A DNA stretch of 64,000 nucleotides from the NCBI RefSeq assembly GCF_013127955.1, contig NZ_CP053435.1, positions 4,960,001-5,024,000 on the forward strand, written 5' to 3'. Position numbers and translations under genes: made by a program. Below are positions 50,340 through 58,908 of this stretch, piece by piece. Position 1 is the first letter of the stretch, and each line of letters starts with the position of its first letter. The stretch is from Spirosoma taeanense. Its GTDB lineage: Bacteria > Bacteroidota > Bacteroidia > Cytophagales > Spirosomataceae. Below the pieces are notes generated by a model, which had not been told where the DNA came from, did not search any database, and worked only from the letters and a program-made list of their open reading frames with translations.

Positions 50340-51098
50340 TTAGCCCTGCACGTTGTCCGACGTCAGCTTAGCACCTAAGTACTCACGGTTCATGCGGGCA
50401 ATATGGTCGAGCGAAATTGACTTGGGGCACTCTACCGAACACGCACCCGTAAATGAGCAGGCACCAAATCCTTCGACGTCCATCTGAGCAACCATCCGCT
50501 CGGCCCGCTGCTGGCGCTCGGCCTGCCCCTGCGGCAGAACCGCAAAGTGCGAGACCTTAGCCGCGACGTACAGCATCGCCGATGCGTTTTTGCAGGCCGC
50601 TACGCAGGCCCCACAGGCGATACACTGAGCAGCGTCCATGGCCTCGTCGGCAACGTTACGTGGAATTGGGATTTCGTTAGCGTCAGGAGCCGAGCCGGTG
50701 TTCACCGAGATATAGCCGCCGGCCTGTGCCACCCGGTCAAAAGCTGTACGATCAACAATCAGGTCTTTAATGATCGGGAATGCGCGTGCCCGCCACGGTT
50801 CAACAACAATCGTATCCCCATCATTAAACGAACGCATATGCAACTGGCAGGTTGTGGCGCCAGTTTGCGGGCCATGCGCCCGGCCATTAATATACATACT
50901 GCAGGAGCCACAGATGCCTTCGCGGCAGTCGTGGTCAAATGCAATAATTTCCTCGCCTTTTTTGGTCAGTTCGCCGTTCAGCACGTCAAACATTTCCAGA
51001 AACGACATATCCGGCGATATCTTATCAAGTTGATATTCAACCAGCTTGCCGGGGGTATCATTATTTTTCTGTCTCCAGACTTTCAGTGTGATCTTCAT
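50340..51098 (-). CDS. sdhB: Succinate dehydrogenase/fumarate reductase iron-sulfur subunit
   Basis: 252 residues. The N-terminal ferredoxin domain binds [2Fe-2S] through CREGICGSC and a later C (LHMRSF region), and the C-terminal domain binds [4Fe-4S] and [3Fe-4S] through [11 protein letters not shown] and [15 protein letters not shown]. It passes electrons from the flavoprotein to the membrane quinone site. Third gene of sdhCAB, 76 bases after sdhA. Followed by a palindromic terminator. Confidence 0.96.
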   Translation of the reverse strand: MKITLKVWRQKNNDTPGKLVEYQLDKISPDMSFLEMFDVLNGELTKKGEEIIAFDHDCREGICGSCSMYINGRAHGPQTGATTCQLHMRSFNDGDTIVVEPWRARAFPIIKDLIVDRTAFDRVAQAGGYISVNTGSAPDANEIPIPRNVADEAMDAAQCIACGACVAACKNASAMLYVAAKVSHFAVLPQGQAERQQRAERMVAQMDVEGFGACSFTGACSVECPKSISLDHIARMNREYLGAKLTSDNVQG

Positions 51099-51174
51099 CT
51101 TCTAAAGGTTGTAAGCTTGCTGCGTTACGGAGTGCTCAGTTGATTACTCAGCCACTCCCTAAACCTAACAAGGC

Positions 51175-53112
51175 TTATTTATAGCTCCGCTGCGTCAGCT
51201 TCACGTTTTCAAACTCCAGGTTCTCTTTATGTAAGATTTCTGCTTGGTTATCACCCGTGTACTCCCAGGCCGCTACATAGGTGTAGTTGGCATCATCGCG
51301 CAGCGCTTCGCCCTCTTCCGTCTGGTATTCCTCCCGGAAGTGACCACCGCAGGACTCATTCCGGTTCAGAGCATCATCTACCATCAGCTCGCCGAGCTCC
51401 AGAAAATCGGCCACTCGTCCGGCATGTTCGAGCGACTGGTTCATTTCTTCAGCATCGCCCATCACCCGAACGTTCGTCCAGAACTCCTTACGCAAGTCCT
51501 GAATCATGCCCTTGGCTTTCTTCAGACCCTCTGCATTACGTGACATTCCGCAGTAATCCCACATAATGTGGCCTAATGCCTTGTGAAAATCATCGACGGT
51601 TTTATCGCCCTTGATAGACAGCAGCCGGTTATTCATCTCATGAATACGCTCCTCAGCCTCCTTGAATGCCGGATGGCTTTCGGGCAGTTTATCCGCCGGA
51701 CCAATCGTTGCCAGATAATCCCCAACGGTATAGGGAATCACGAAGTAGCCATCTGCCAGCCCCTGCATCAGAGCCGATGCCCCCAGGCGGTTGGCGCCGT
51801 GATCGGAGAAGTTTGCTTCGCCCATGGCATACAGCCCCGGAATGGTCGTCATCAGATTGTAATCAACCCACAGGCCACCCATTGTATAGTGAACAGCCGG
51901 GTAAATCATCATTGGCGTTTCGTATGGATTATCGCCAATGATTTTTTCATACATTTCGAACAGGTTCCCGTATTTAGCTTCAATCGTCTTGCGGCCATCG
52001 CGTTTAATGGCATCCGCAAAATCCAGATAAACGGCAAGCCCTGTCGAAGCTACACCCCGCCCTTCATCGCAGACATACTTGGCGTTCCGCGACGCAACGT
52101 CGCGCGGCACCAGGTTACCAAAAGAGGGGTACCGGCGCTCAAGGAAATAATCCCGGTCGTTTTCAGCAATGTCATTTGCCTTTTTCTTCCCCGTCCGAAT
52201 TAGCTCAGCGTCTTCTTTATTCTTGGGAACCCATACGCGTCCGTCATTCCGCAGCGACTCCGACATCAGTGTCAGCTTGGACTGATAATCCCCTTTTACC
52301 GGTATACACGTCGGGTGAATCTGCGTATAACAGGGGTTACTAAACAGCGCACCTTTCTTGTGCGCCCGCCAGGCTGCCGTTGCATTGGAGTTCATCGCAT
52401 TTGTCGACAGATAGAAGACGTTACCGTAGCCACCCGTACAGAGCAGCACGGCATGAGCCGAATGCGATTCTATTTTACCCGTAATCAGGTTGCGGGTTAT
52501 AATGCCGCGCGCTTTGCCATCGACCACAACAAGGTCAAGCATTTCGGTCCGGGTGATGAGTTTTACCTTACCCGTAGCCACTTGTCGGCTCAAGGCATGG
52601 TAAGCGCCCAGCAGCAGCTGCTGACCGGTCTGACCCCGGGCATAGAATGTTCGCGACACCTGCGCGCCACCAAACGAACGGTTGGCCAGTAGCCCACCAT
52701 ATTCGCGAGCAAACGGAACGCCCTGCGCCACGCACTGGTCAATGATATTGACACTGACCTCAGCCAGGCGATAAACGTTGCCTTCGCGAGCGCGGTAATC
52801 ACCCCCTTTAATTGTATCGTAAAACAACCGAAACACGCTGTCGCCGTCGTTCTGGTAGTTTTTAGCAGCATTGATACCACCCTGAGCCGCAATAGAGTGC
52901 GCCCGGCGGGGACTATCATGGAACGTAAACGCTTTCACGTTATAGCCCAGCTCAGCCAGCGACGCAGCCGCTGAAGCCCCGGCTAAGCCCGTGCCAACAA
53001 CAATTATATCGTACTTACGCTTGTTCGCCGGGTTAACCAGCTTCAAGGCGAATTTATGCCGTGCCCATTTTTCGGCTAACGGACCCTCGGGAATCTTTGA
53101 ATCCAGGTTCAT
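51175..53112 (-). CDS. sdhA: Succinate dehydrogenase/fumarate reductase flavoprotein subunit
   Basis: 645 residues. A Rossmann dinucleotide motif ([21 protein letters not shown]) near residue 35 and the FAD-attachment segment [15 protein letters not shown] are followed by HPTCIP and the active-site region. The C-terminal domain has the capping SDH helical bundle. It oxidises succinate to fumarate (or the reverse) in the cytoplasm, bound to the membrane through SdhB and SdhC. It belongs to the type B (cytochrome b558) complexes of Bacteroidota. Length is normal. Confidence 0.96.
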   Translation of the reverse strand: MNLDSKIPEGPLAEKWARHKFALKLVNPANKRKYDIIVVGTGLAGASAAASLAELGYNVKAFTFHDSPRRAHSIAAQGGINAAKNYQNDGDSVFRLFYDTIKGGDYRAREGNVYRLAEVSVNIIDQCVAQGVPFAREYGGLLANRSFGGAQVSRTFYARGQTGQQLLLGAYHALSRQVATGKVKLITRTEMLDLVVVDGKARGIITRNLITGKIESHSAHAVLLCTGGYGNVFYLSTNAMNSNATAAWRAHKKGALFSNPCYTQIHPTCIPVKGDYQSKLTLMSESLRNDGRVWVPKNKEDAELIRTGKKKANDIAENDRDYFLERRYPSFGNLVPRDVASRNAKYVCDEGRGVASTGLAVYLDFADAIKRDGRKTIEAKYGNLFEMYEKIIGDNPYETPMMIYPAVHYTMGGLWVDYNLMTTIPGLYAMGEANFSDHGANRLGASALMQGLADGYFVIPYTVGDYLATIGPADKLPESHPAFKEAEERIHEMNNRLLSIKGDKTVDDFHKALGHIMWDYCGMSRNAEGLKKAKGMIQDLRKEFWTNVRVMGDAEEMNQSLEHAGRVADFLELGELMVDDALNRNESCGGHFREEYQTEEGEALRDDANYTYVAAWEYTGDNQAEILHKENLEFENVKLTQRSYK

Positions 53113-53198
53113 AATCTACTTGAGAAAGAGTGAAGGAGTATATGAGCGAAGAAGTGCATACGTCTGAGCCGCTATTCACCGATCTGCTCATATACTCT

Positions 53199-53894
53199 TT
53201 ATAGTATCCCGTGAACTTTCAAAAATATGTAAACCGGCATGGCCGCAAATGCAGCAGGAATAAGAACTGCAAAAAAATACCGGCCAATGTTCTCAATAAG
53301 AGGAGTGTATTTTGGGTGGCGAATACCCAGCGACTGAAAGCCGCTTTGGAATCCATGTGCCAGGTGATAACCCATTGCCACCATCGATATTACATAAATC
53401 AGAACGTACCACCACTGCGAGAAAGCTTCCTTCACGACCGCATACAGATCTTTGTATTGTTTGCCATCGTATTCAGCCATGGGCACTGCGCCAAAGTGCA
53501 TCTCGTACCAGAACGTACGCATATGGATAACAATAAACACCAGGACAATTGTGCCCAGAATCCCCATGTTTCGCGACGACCACGGGCTGTTCGCTTCCGG
53601 GTGACTGTACGCATACTTAACCGGACGCGAAGCCTGATTGTGGCGCGTTAGAACCAAAGCCATCAGCGCGTGCACCAGAATAGAGGTGTAGAGCAGGTAT
53701 GAGATGGTAATGATGAGCGGATTGTGCGTCATAAAGTACGTGTACTCGTTAAACGCCCGCCCGTTATCGCCCTTGAATAGCTGTAGGTTACCAGCCATAT
53801 GAACGATCAAAAACGAACTTAAAAAAAGTCCCGTCAGCGACATGATAACCTTGCGACCGAGGGAGCTGGATAGTGTTTGTGTTACCCAAGCCAT
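53199..53894 (-). CDS. sdhC: Succinate dehydrogenase cytochrome b558 subunit
   Basis: 231 residues from the ATG at 53894 (MAWVTQTLSSSLGRK); the open frame continues 30 codons upstream but that part is not conserved in character and overlaps the promoter. Five membrane helices are seen, with His residues (IVHMAGNL, VHALMAL, VIHMRTFW, GYHLAHGF) suited to two haem b groups. It anchors SdhAB and reduces quinone. First gene of the sdhCAB operon; 86 bases separate it from sdhA. Confidence 0.92.
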   Translation of the reverse strand: MAWVTQTLSSSLGRKVIMSLTGLFLSSFLIVHMAGNLQLFKGDNGRAFNEYTYFMTHNPLIITISYLLYTSILVHALMALVLTRHNQASRPVKYAYSHPEANSPWSSRNMGILGTIVLVFIVIHMRTFWYEMHFGAVPMAEYDGKQYKDLYAVVKEAFSQWWYVLIYVISMVAMGYHLAHGFQSGFQSLGIRHPKYTPLIENIGRYFFAVLIPAAFAAMPVYIFLKVHGIL

Positions 53895-53931
53895 ATGGTA
53901 GACGACACGAAAATTTAATGGTAAACGGTTG

Positions 53932-53953
53932 AAAAAAAGCCGTTTTAAACGGC
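53932..53953 (-). promoter_or_regulatory. Hairpin plus T-run at the 5' end of the sdhCAB leader
   Basis: On the minus strand GCCGTTT-A-AAACGGC (53939-53953) is followed at once by seven T (53932-53938), the form of an intrinsic terminator. It sits directly after the predicted start of transcription and about 40 bases before the sdhC ATG. It might be a 5' stabilising stem or an attenuator; a leader this short leaves little room for a sensing domain. Confidence 0.5.
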
Positions 53954-53957
53954 GCAT

Positions 53958-53988
53958 CAAAACTAAGCCACAAACCCGATGCAAACAA
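53958..53988 (-). promoter_or_regulatory. Promoter of sdhCAB
   Basis: TTG (53986-53988), 20 bases, then TAGTTTTG (53958-53965), an exact TAnnTTTG -7 element. The leader to the sdhC ATG would be about 57 bases. Same architecture and octamer as the tssB promoter. The remaining 53989-54311 interval towards fabD shows no gene. Confidence 0.65.
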
Positions 53989-54311
53989 GGTTATAGTCTA
54001 CTTTCACCGTGTTTCCGTCTAATTTACCAGCTGAAGAAATCCCACAAACCAACAGGTTTTCGTAACGGGCTGTTCCCAGTTTTTGTTTAGTTAAGCCCAT
54101 AAGCGCTATACAGCTTTTACCTCGGTCCAATACCTAATTTTCAAACAAAGGAGGGCAATATCCCTTATATACTAAGAAACTCTATAACAGCCAGTTAACT
54201 AGCCAGAATGATTATTTCTTGAATAAGTGCAAAACGTGGCTTTATTTTGCAACAATTCTAACTCATCAACGCGCGTATTTACTTAAAACCTGTCTGTCAG
54301 CGTTTCAGCAT

Positions 54312-55187
54312 ATGAAAGCATACGTATTTCCTGGCCAAGGCTCTCAATTTCGGGGCATGGGACTTGAGCTCTATCAACATTCTGTAGCCGCCCGTCAACT
54401 GTTCGATCAGGCCAATCAGATAGTAGGCTACGACTTAACCCGCATCATGTTTGAAGGAACTGAGGAGGAGCTGAAGCAAACCATTTATACGCAGCCCGCC
54501 GTATTCCTACATGGAGTGGCCTTAGCGCTCACAACTGAGACATTTGCTCCTGATATGGTAGCGGGTCACTCCCTTGGTGAATTGTCAGCCTTGACGGCCG
54601 CTGGGGTGCTGTCGTTTGAAGATGGGCTTCGCCTGGCCTCAATCCGGGCAACCGCCATGCAGCAAGCCTGTGAACTGGCTCCTTCAGGGATGGCAGCTGT
54701 GCTGGGTTTAGCCGATGAGGTTATCGAACGCATATGCGCGAAAATTGAGGATGAGATCATTATCCCGGCCAACTACAATAGTCCCGGCCAGGTTGTTATT
54801 TCGGGAAGCCTGGAAGGAATCCGGCTGGCAAGCGAAGGCCTGAAGGAGGCTGGTGCCAAGCGCATCATACCTTTGCAGGTAAGTGGCGCGTTTCATTCGC
54901 CCTTTATGGAACCAGCCCGGACGCAGTTTGCGGAGGCCGTTGAAACAACCGGCTTTAACGCACCTCGTTGTCCAGTTTACCAGAATGTCAGCGCGCAGGC
55001 AGTTACATCTCCGGCTACCATCAAAGAAAATCTGATTGCGCAACTCACGGCTCCTGTCCGCTGGACACAGTCGGTTGAGAACATGGCTGCCGCTGGAGCC
55101 ACTGAATTTATTGAGTGCGGACCCGGAAAAGTGTTGCAGGGACTGGTAAAAAAGATTATTTCAACAATTGGAGTTGCAACGGTCTAA
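54312..55187 (+). CDS. fabD: Malonyl-CoA:ACP transacylase
   Basis: 291 residues from the ATG at 54312 (MKAYVFPGQGSQFRGMG), chosen because this is the standard FabD start; the open frame extends 31 codons upstream. PGQGSQ is the oxyanion-loop motif, GHSLGE carries the nucleophile Ser, and GAFHSPFM the catalytic His. It transfers malonyl groups to acyl carrier protein in fatty acid synthesis. Length fits the family exactly. It is monocistronic here, ahead of the tRNA gene. Confidence 0.95.
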   Translation: MKAYVFPGQGSQFRGMGLELYQHSVAARQLFDQANQIVGYDLTRIMFEGTEEELKQTIYTQPAVFLHGVALALTTETFAPDMVAGHSLGELSALTAAGVLSFEDGLRLASIRATAMQQACELAPSGMAAVLGLADEVIERICAKIEDEIIIPANYNSPGQVVISGSLEGIRLASEGLKEAGAKRIIPLQVSGAFHSPFMEPARTQFAEAVETTGFNAPRCPVYQNVSAQAVTSPATIKENLIAQLTAPVRWTQSVENMAAAGATEFIECGPGKVLQGLVKKIISTIGVATV

Positions 55188-55252
55188 TTGCTGATTTTCA
55201 GCGAAAAACGCCGTTAAATGCTCAGCGAGTTATATTTTTTTAAGGCTTTGAC

Positions 55253-55284
55253 TTGTTTTTGACCCATCAAGCCTGCTATATTTG
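55253..55284 (+). promoter_or_regulatory. Promoter of tRNA-Gln
   Basis: TTG (55253-55255), 21 bases, then TATATTTG (55277-55284), an exact Bacteroidota -7 element ending 10 bases before the mature tRNA. The fit and distance make it a confident promoter. Confidence 0.7.
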
Positions 55285-55294
55285 CACTCGCAAT

Positions 55295-55365
55295 TGCCCG
55301 ATCGTCTAAGGGTAGGACGACAGATTTTGGTTCTGTTTGTGGAGGTTCGAATCCTTCTCGGGCAA
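55295..55365 (+). tRNA. tRNA-Gln (anticodon UUG)
   Basis: A 71-nt cloverleaf. The acceptor stem TGCCCGA pairs with TCGGGCA, the D arm contains GTCTAAGGGTAGGAC, the anticodon stem-loop CAGA-TTTTGGT-TCTG has UUG at the anticodon positions, and the T arm contains GGTTCGAATCC. The CCA end is not encoded. Confidence 0.96.
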
Positions 55366-55370
55366 CTTAA

Positions 55371-55399
55371 GCCGCTCAGCTTAGCTGAGCGGCTTTTTT
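55371..55399 (+). terminator. Intrinsic terminator of tRNA-Gln
   Basis: A perfect 10-bp stem (GCCGCTCAGC / GCTGAGCGGC) with a three-base loop, followed by six T. It lies 5 bases after the tRNA. The next 335 bases to the TetR start are AT-rich and show no gene. Confidence 0.9.
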
Positions 55400-55735
55400 C
55401 ATTAAAAACAAATTAAATCTTAATATTATAATAAATTTTCGATAACATTCAGTGTCGTTTCTTTGGTAACTACACAAAAATAACTTCCTTTGCTAAAAAA
55501 GTCATACAGAGTGACATAAACTTACCAGTTTGTGCATGCCAGAGACTTTTTGGATGCAACGATCGTTTATTAGTAAGACCGTTTTTTACAAAAACAATTA
55601 ATTTCCAGTAGCGTTTAAGTTGATTAACTGGCAGACATGCTCTGCTTTGGAGAGTCAGATAGTGCTAATGTGACCGTCTACGCAGGTTTACGTCAGACAA
55701 TTGTAATCTTTTGGATTTTAATGCATTTCAAATAC

Positions 55736-56413
55736 ATGGAGAAAGACGAAAAGGTCAGACGGAATCGCGCCAAAACCACCCAGCGCATCGTCGAAGCATT
55801 GGAAGAAGTTATTGCTGAGCGTGGACTGGAAGGTGTGGGTGTGAACCGCGTGGCTGAAAAAGCAAATGTCAGTAAGGTGCTTATTTACCGTTATTTCGGC
55901 GGTATGGAAGGCTTACTTGAATATTACGTCAAGATGGGAAAACTCTTCCCGGTGTTTAATCCCGCTGTATTGGATCAAATTCGGCCATTGCATGATTCAG
56001 ACGTAGCCCGGATCTGGTATCGGCAGGTTATTCAAACGTACCGGTATTTCCGTACGTTTAAGGCAGCCCGTGAGATTCTGAAAGCAAGCGTTATTGAGAA
56101 CGATTCAATTGCAGAAACAACTGCAAGAGCTCAGGACGAAGAAATGACGCGGCTGGTTGAGCAACTTTCCTTCGTGAAAGGAGCGGATACTCAAGCCATA
56201 TCAGCGATCATTCTGGGTGCAATGAGCTACCTGACTATTCTGGCCCAGAACGACCGTACTATGATCAGCATTGATTTACGGAGCGAAGAAGGCTGGAAAC
56301 GGATTGAGAACGCTGTTAAAGCAATTTACATTGCTCTCAATAAAATGGCTATTCAGTCGAAAGAAGTTCAGCTGGAACTGCAATCGGCTCATCTACCGAT
56401 GGCTCAATGGTGA
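55736..56413 (+). CDS. TetR-family transcriptional regulator
   Basis: 225 residues from the ATG at 55736 (MEKDEKVRRNRAKT); earlier in-frame starts (55721, 55637) add a hydrophobic, non-conserved stretch. The N-terminal HTH is clear: TTQRIVEALEEVIAERGLEGVGVNRVAEKANVSKVLIYRYF. The C-terminal ligand domain is helical and gives no hint of ligand. It is convergent with an outer-membrane-like gene; no obvious regulated operon is adjacent. Confidence 0.88.
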   Translation: MEKDEKVRRNRAKTTQRIVEALEEVIAERGLEGVGVNRVAEKANVSKVLIYRYFGGMEGLLEYYVKMGKLFPVFNPAVLDQIRPLHDSDVARIWYRQVIQTYRYFRTFKAAREILKASVIENDSIAETTARAQDEEMTRLVEQLSFVKGADTQAISAIILGAMSYLTILAQNDRTMISIDLRSEEGWKRIENAVKAIYIALNKMAIQSKEVQLELQSAHLPMAQW

Positions 56414-56440
56414 GCTTTCGCTGAAGACCGACTCTATACT

Positions 56441-56503
56441 AACAGGCCGTAATTTATGAGGTTAGCCTTCTATAGGCGAGATACTCATAAGTTACGGCCT
56501 GTT
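56441..56503. terminator. Long inverted repeat between convergent genes
   Basis: AACAGGCCGTAATTTATGAG at 56441-56460 is complementary, with one mismatch, to 56484-56503. The 23-base interior has a further GCC/GGC pairing. Placed between the ends of the TetR gene and the convergent outer-membrane-like gene, it probably acts as a bidirectional terminator. Confidence 0.6.
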
Positions 56504-56535
56504 GCGCTTATTGTTAATCATAGTTCGCGAAATTG

Positions 56536-57267
56536 TTACTCGGGGTTATAAGTTAGCTGAACCACTACTGCCTGAGCGCCATCCCGATTAGAGCGCTGCC
56601 ATCCAATGGCTAATGGCAAATGCTTACCCAAGTATACCTCCGCGCCTAGCACAAGTTGCCCCAAATCGTGCGTTCCCGAAATCCAGTCGCCCAGCAAATG
56701 AAACTTCTGGTAAAAAATCCCGGCATCAAACCCCGCCTGAAAACCCGTCTTGGGACCCTCACCCAGATAACGAGGATTAGCGGTATATCCGCCTAAGGAC
56801 CAGTTATAGTGTTCATCATGTAATGAGCCGGCCACATGGATGTAAAGGTAGCCTACCAGCTTCGGTCGGGTCGTAGGAGTTAAATTCAGACCACCCTGTG
56901 CCCCAATGGCCACTTCTAGGTGTTCGTTCAGGTCGAAAGCTTTCTGTGTATTGAGCAGTAACAGCGGCCCGAACGCTTTCTGCTGACTTGAATCGTTACG
57001 AACAAACCGTCGTTCGTCCGGTTGGTAACTAAGGTTATACAGGTTCGCACCAACTTCCCATTCTCTACCTAACCCATAATTAATTGTAGTTGCCGAACGA
57101 TACAGGTCGGCGAAATTGATCTGTTGCTGAACCGCTACTTCATGTTGCCCAACGATATCGGATGAGGGCACATTAAAGTAGGTTTGCTGAGCATAAACCA
57201 GCTCTGATAAGCCGAGAAGAAAAAGGAAGGTAATACCGAAGGCAGGTAACTGTCCAGGCTGCATCAT
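56536..57267 (-). CDS. Exported beta-barrel-like protein, function unknown
   Basis: 243 residues with a signal peptide (FGITFLFLLGLSELVYAQ). The mature part has the alternating hydrophobic/polar strand pattern and aromatic residues of an outer-membrane barrel (INYGLGREWEVGANLYNL, LVGYLYIHVAGSL, NWSLGGYTANPRYLG, LVLGAEVYLG), ending in QLTYNPE. Similar small barrel proteins are annotated only as transporter-like or hypothetical. It is monocistronic. No specific partner is visible. Confidence 0.7.
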   Translation of the reverse strand: MMQPGQLPAFGITFLFLLGLSELVYAQQTYFNVPSSDIVGQHEVAVQQQINFADLYRSATTINYGLGREWEVGANLYNLSYQPDERRFVRNDSSQQKAFGPLLLLNTQKAFDLNEHLEVAIGAQGGLNLTPTTRPKLVGYLYIHVAGSLHDEHYNWSLGGYTANPRYLGEGPKTGFQAGFDAGIFYQKFHLLGDWISGTHDLGQLVLGAEVYLGKHLPLAIGWQRSNRDGAQAVVVQLTYNPE

Positions 57268-57384
57268 AGCGATAGCTGTAAGAAGCTGAAGCTATTCAAC
57301 CGCTAGAAAGTGAAGATGTTGCTGGACATTGGTATTTTGTGAATAATACCCCTTTTGATTTTCTTCGGCTCCAAAATACCATAA

Positions 57385-57419
57385 AAAGACCCAAGCACTT
57401 TATGTCTGCCTGGGTCTTT
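57385..57419 (-). terminator. Terminator of the haloperoxidase-like gene
   Basis: On the minus strand a 13-bp stem with one mismatch (AAAGACCCAGGCA / TGCTTGGGTCTTT) is followed by a T-run, 19 bases after the stop of the upstream gene. Confidence 0.75.
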
Positions 57420-57438
57420 AATACAAACTAGTATAGGC

Positions 57439-58794
57439 TTACTGTTGCGCGACTGCCGACTTGCGGGTACGAACTTTTTGTAGTACCCACTGGCCCACTT
57501 TTTCGCCTTCCAGGGCCCCATTAACCAGTGCCGACCGATAGTGGATTCCACCGTAGAGCCGGCTGATACCAGCTTCGCGGGCAGCATCATTAAATGATTT
57601 AAACGACCGTACACCATGGCCATACCTGAATTCGGTTGAATCGGTAAAGGCAATGTTATCACCAATCAAATTGGTTAACACGGTTGCTGCTGCGGCCGAA
57701 ATAACGCTGTGTCCGCTTGGGTATTCCGGAAATGGAGGGGTTTGTAAAAACGGCGTCCATTTGGGATCGAAGATTTTATTGATGACTGTTTCGGGCCGGA
57801 CCATATTACTCCGGTATTTTTCATCCCAGCAGGAAATAAACCCATCGGTCAGAGCAAACGAGGTAAGGGCATATGCTTCAACAGTCTGCTGCATACTCAG
57901 CTTTTTCTGGCGAGCCACGGTCTGCGCGATAGCCAGCCAATGCCCCCCGGGGGTCATTTTCTTGGAGGCATACGATACGTGGCCGGCTACATTCATGACA
58001 AATGAGTTGTCGTCCCAGAAATAAGCGATATCCTGTCGGTTTTTGTCTAATTGCTTACCAATCTGGTATACTTCCTGAACTTCCTGCTCGTAAGGACTTC
58101 CTTTTGTGAGACTAAAAGCAAGCGGCCGGGGCGGCATGAATTGATTACAGGTGTCCATTGCCCAGCAGCGAAGTTTGTTCCATTGTGGCTCAGCAGCATC
58201 CATATAGGCCGGAGGAGTTGGCACCCATGTCCCTTCCTCATTCGTCACCGTATGTTTAAACCCCCGCGTCTGCTTGTAATTATCTTTAGCGGCATAGTCC
58301 AGAACATGCTTGGCAATTGCTTCGCCGTAGGCCATCGAGCGCTCATATACTTCGTCAGGAACTCCATCCGTTTTATACTGCTCATAAAATGGCTTTTCGA
58401 ATTCATCATAAAAATCCGCTGTGAACGTCAGGGCGCGGGCCACGGTCAGAAAAGCGCGGGTGCTGGCCAGCGGAAAGCAGTACTCTTTACCCGCTTCCGG
58501 CTTCGGTCCGGCCTGAAAGCGCTTTAATTTACCCGCCAGCGATTCATATTGCGCATCAAAGGGCGCTAGGGCTTCGTAACCCGCCAGATTAGCGTAGGCG
58601 TATATCCGGCTGGCAACCGGGGGCGAAAATATATCGTGAATAACCACCTCCGTCAGCTTGTTAATGGCTGCGTTGTAGTATTCGGGATTGGCAGCTTTGG
58701 CGTTGTATTCAGCCGGTGTTGCGGACTTCCGGCAACCAGCAACGCTGACCAGGAGCAGGGCAATGAGCCAACTAAATCGAAACGAACAGTTCAT
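57439..58794 (-). CDS. Vanadium-dependent haloperoxidase/PAP2-like lipoprotein
   Basis: 451 residues with a lipoprotein signal (LIALLLVSVAGC). Helical haloperoxidase/PAP2 fold with the anion-binding motifs KYRSNMVRPE (Kx6RP), YPSGHS and SRLYGGIHYRS. The Asp normally found four residues after the His in the last motif is Ser here. Members oxidise halides with vanadate or act as phosphatases; the altered residue may favour the latter, but this is open. Monocistronic with its own terminator. Confidence 0.85.
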   Translation of the reverse strand: MNCSFRFSWLIALLLVSVAGCRKSATPAEYNAKAANPEYYNAAINKLTEVVIHDIFSPPVASRIYAYANLAGYEALAPFDAQYESLAGKLKRFQAGPKPEAGKEYCFPLASTRAFLTVARALTFTADFYDEFEKPFYEQYKTDGVPDEVYERSMAYGEAIAKHVLDYAAKDNYKQTRGFKHTVTNEEGTWVPTPPAYMDAAEPQWNKLRCWAMDTCNQFMPPRPLAFSLTKGSPYEQEVQEVYQIGKQLDKNRQDIAYFWDDNSFVMNVAGHVSYASKKMTPGGHWLAIAQTVARQKKLSMQQTVEAYALTSFALTDGFISCWDEKYRSNMVRPETVINKIFDPKWTPFLQTPPFPEYPSGHSVISAAAATVLTNLIGDNIAFTDSTEFRYGHGVRSFKSFNDAAREAGISRLYGGIHYRSALVNGALEGEKVGQWVLQKVRTRKSAVAQQ

Positions 58795-58908
58795 AAAGCA
58801 AGAGACTGGTTAAAGCAGAAGTTGATGGTTGTTTCGCAAAATCTATTCTTACAAAATTAAATGAAATTATCGGACTTTTCGATGATAAATCCACTAAAAC
58901 GTTTATCC

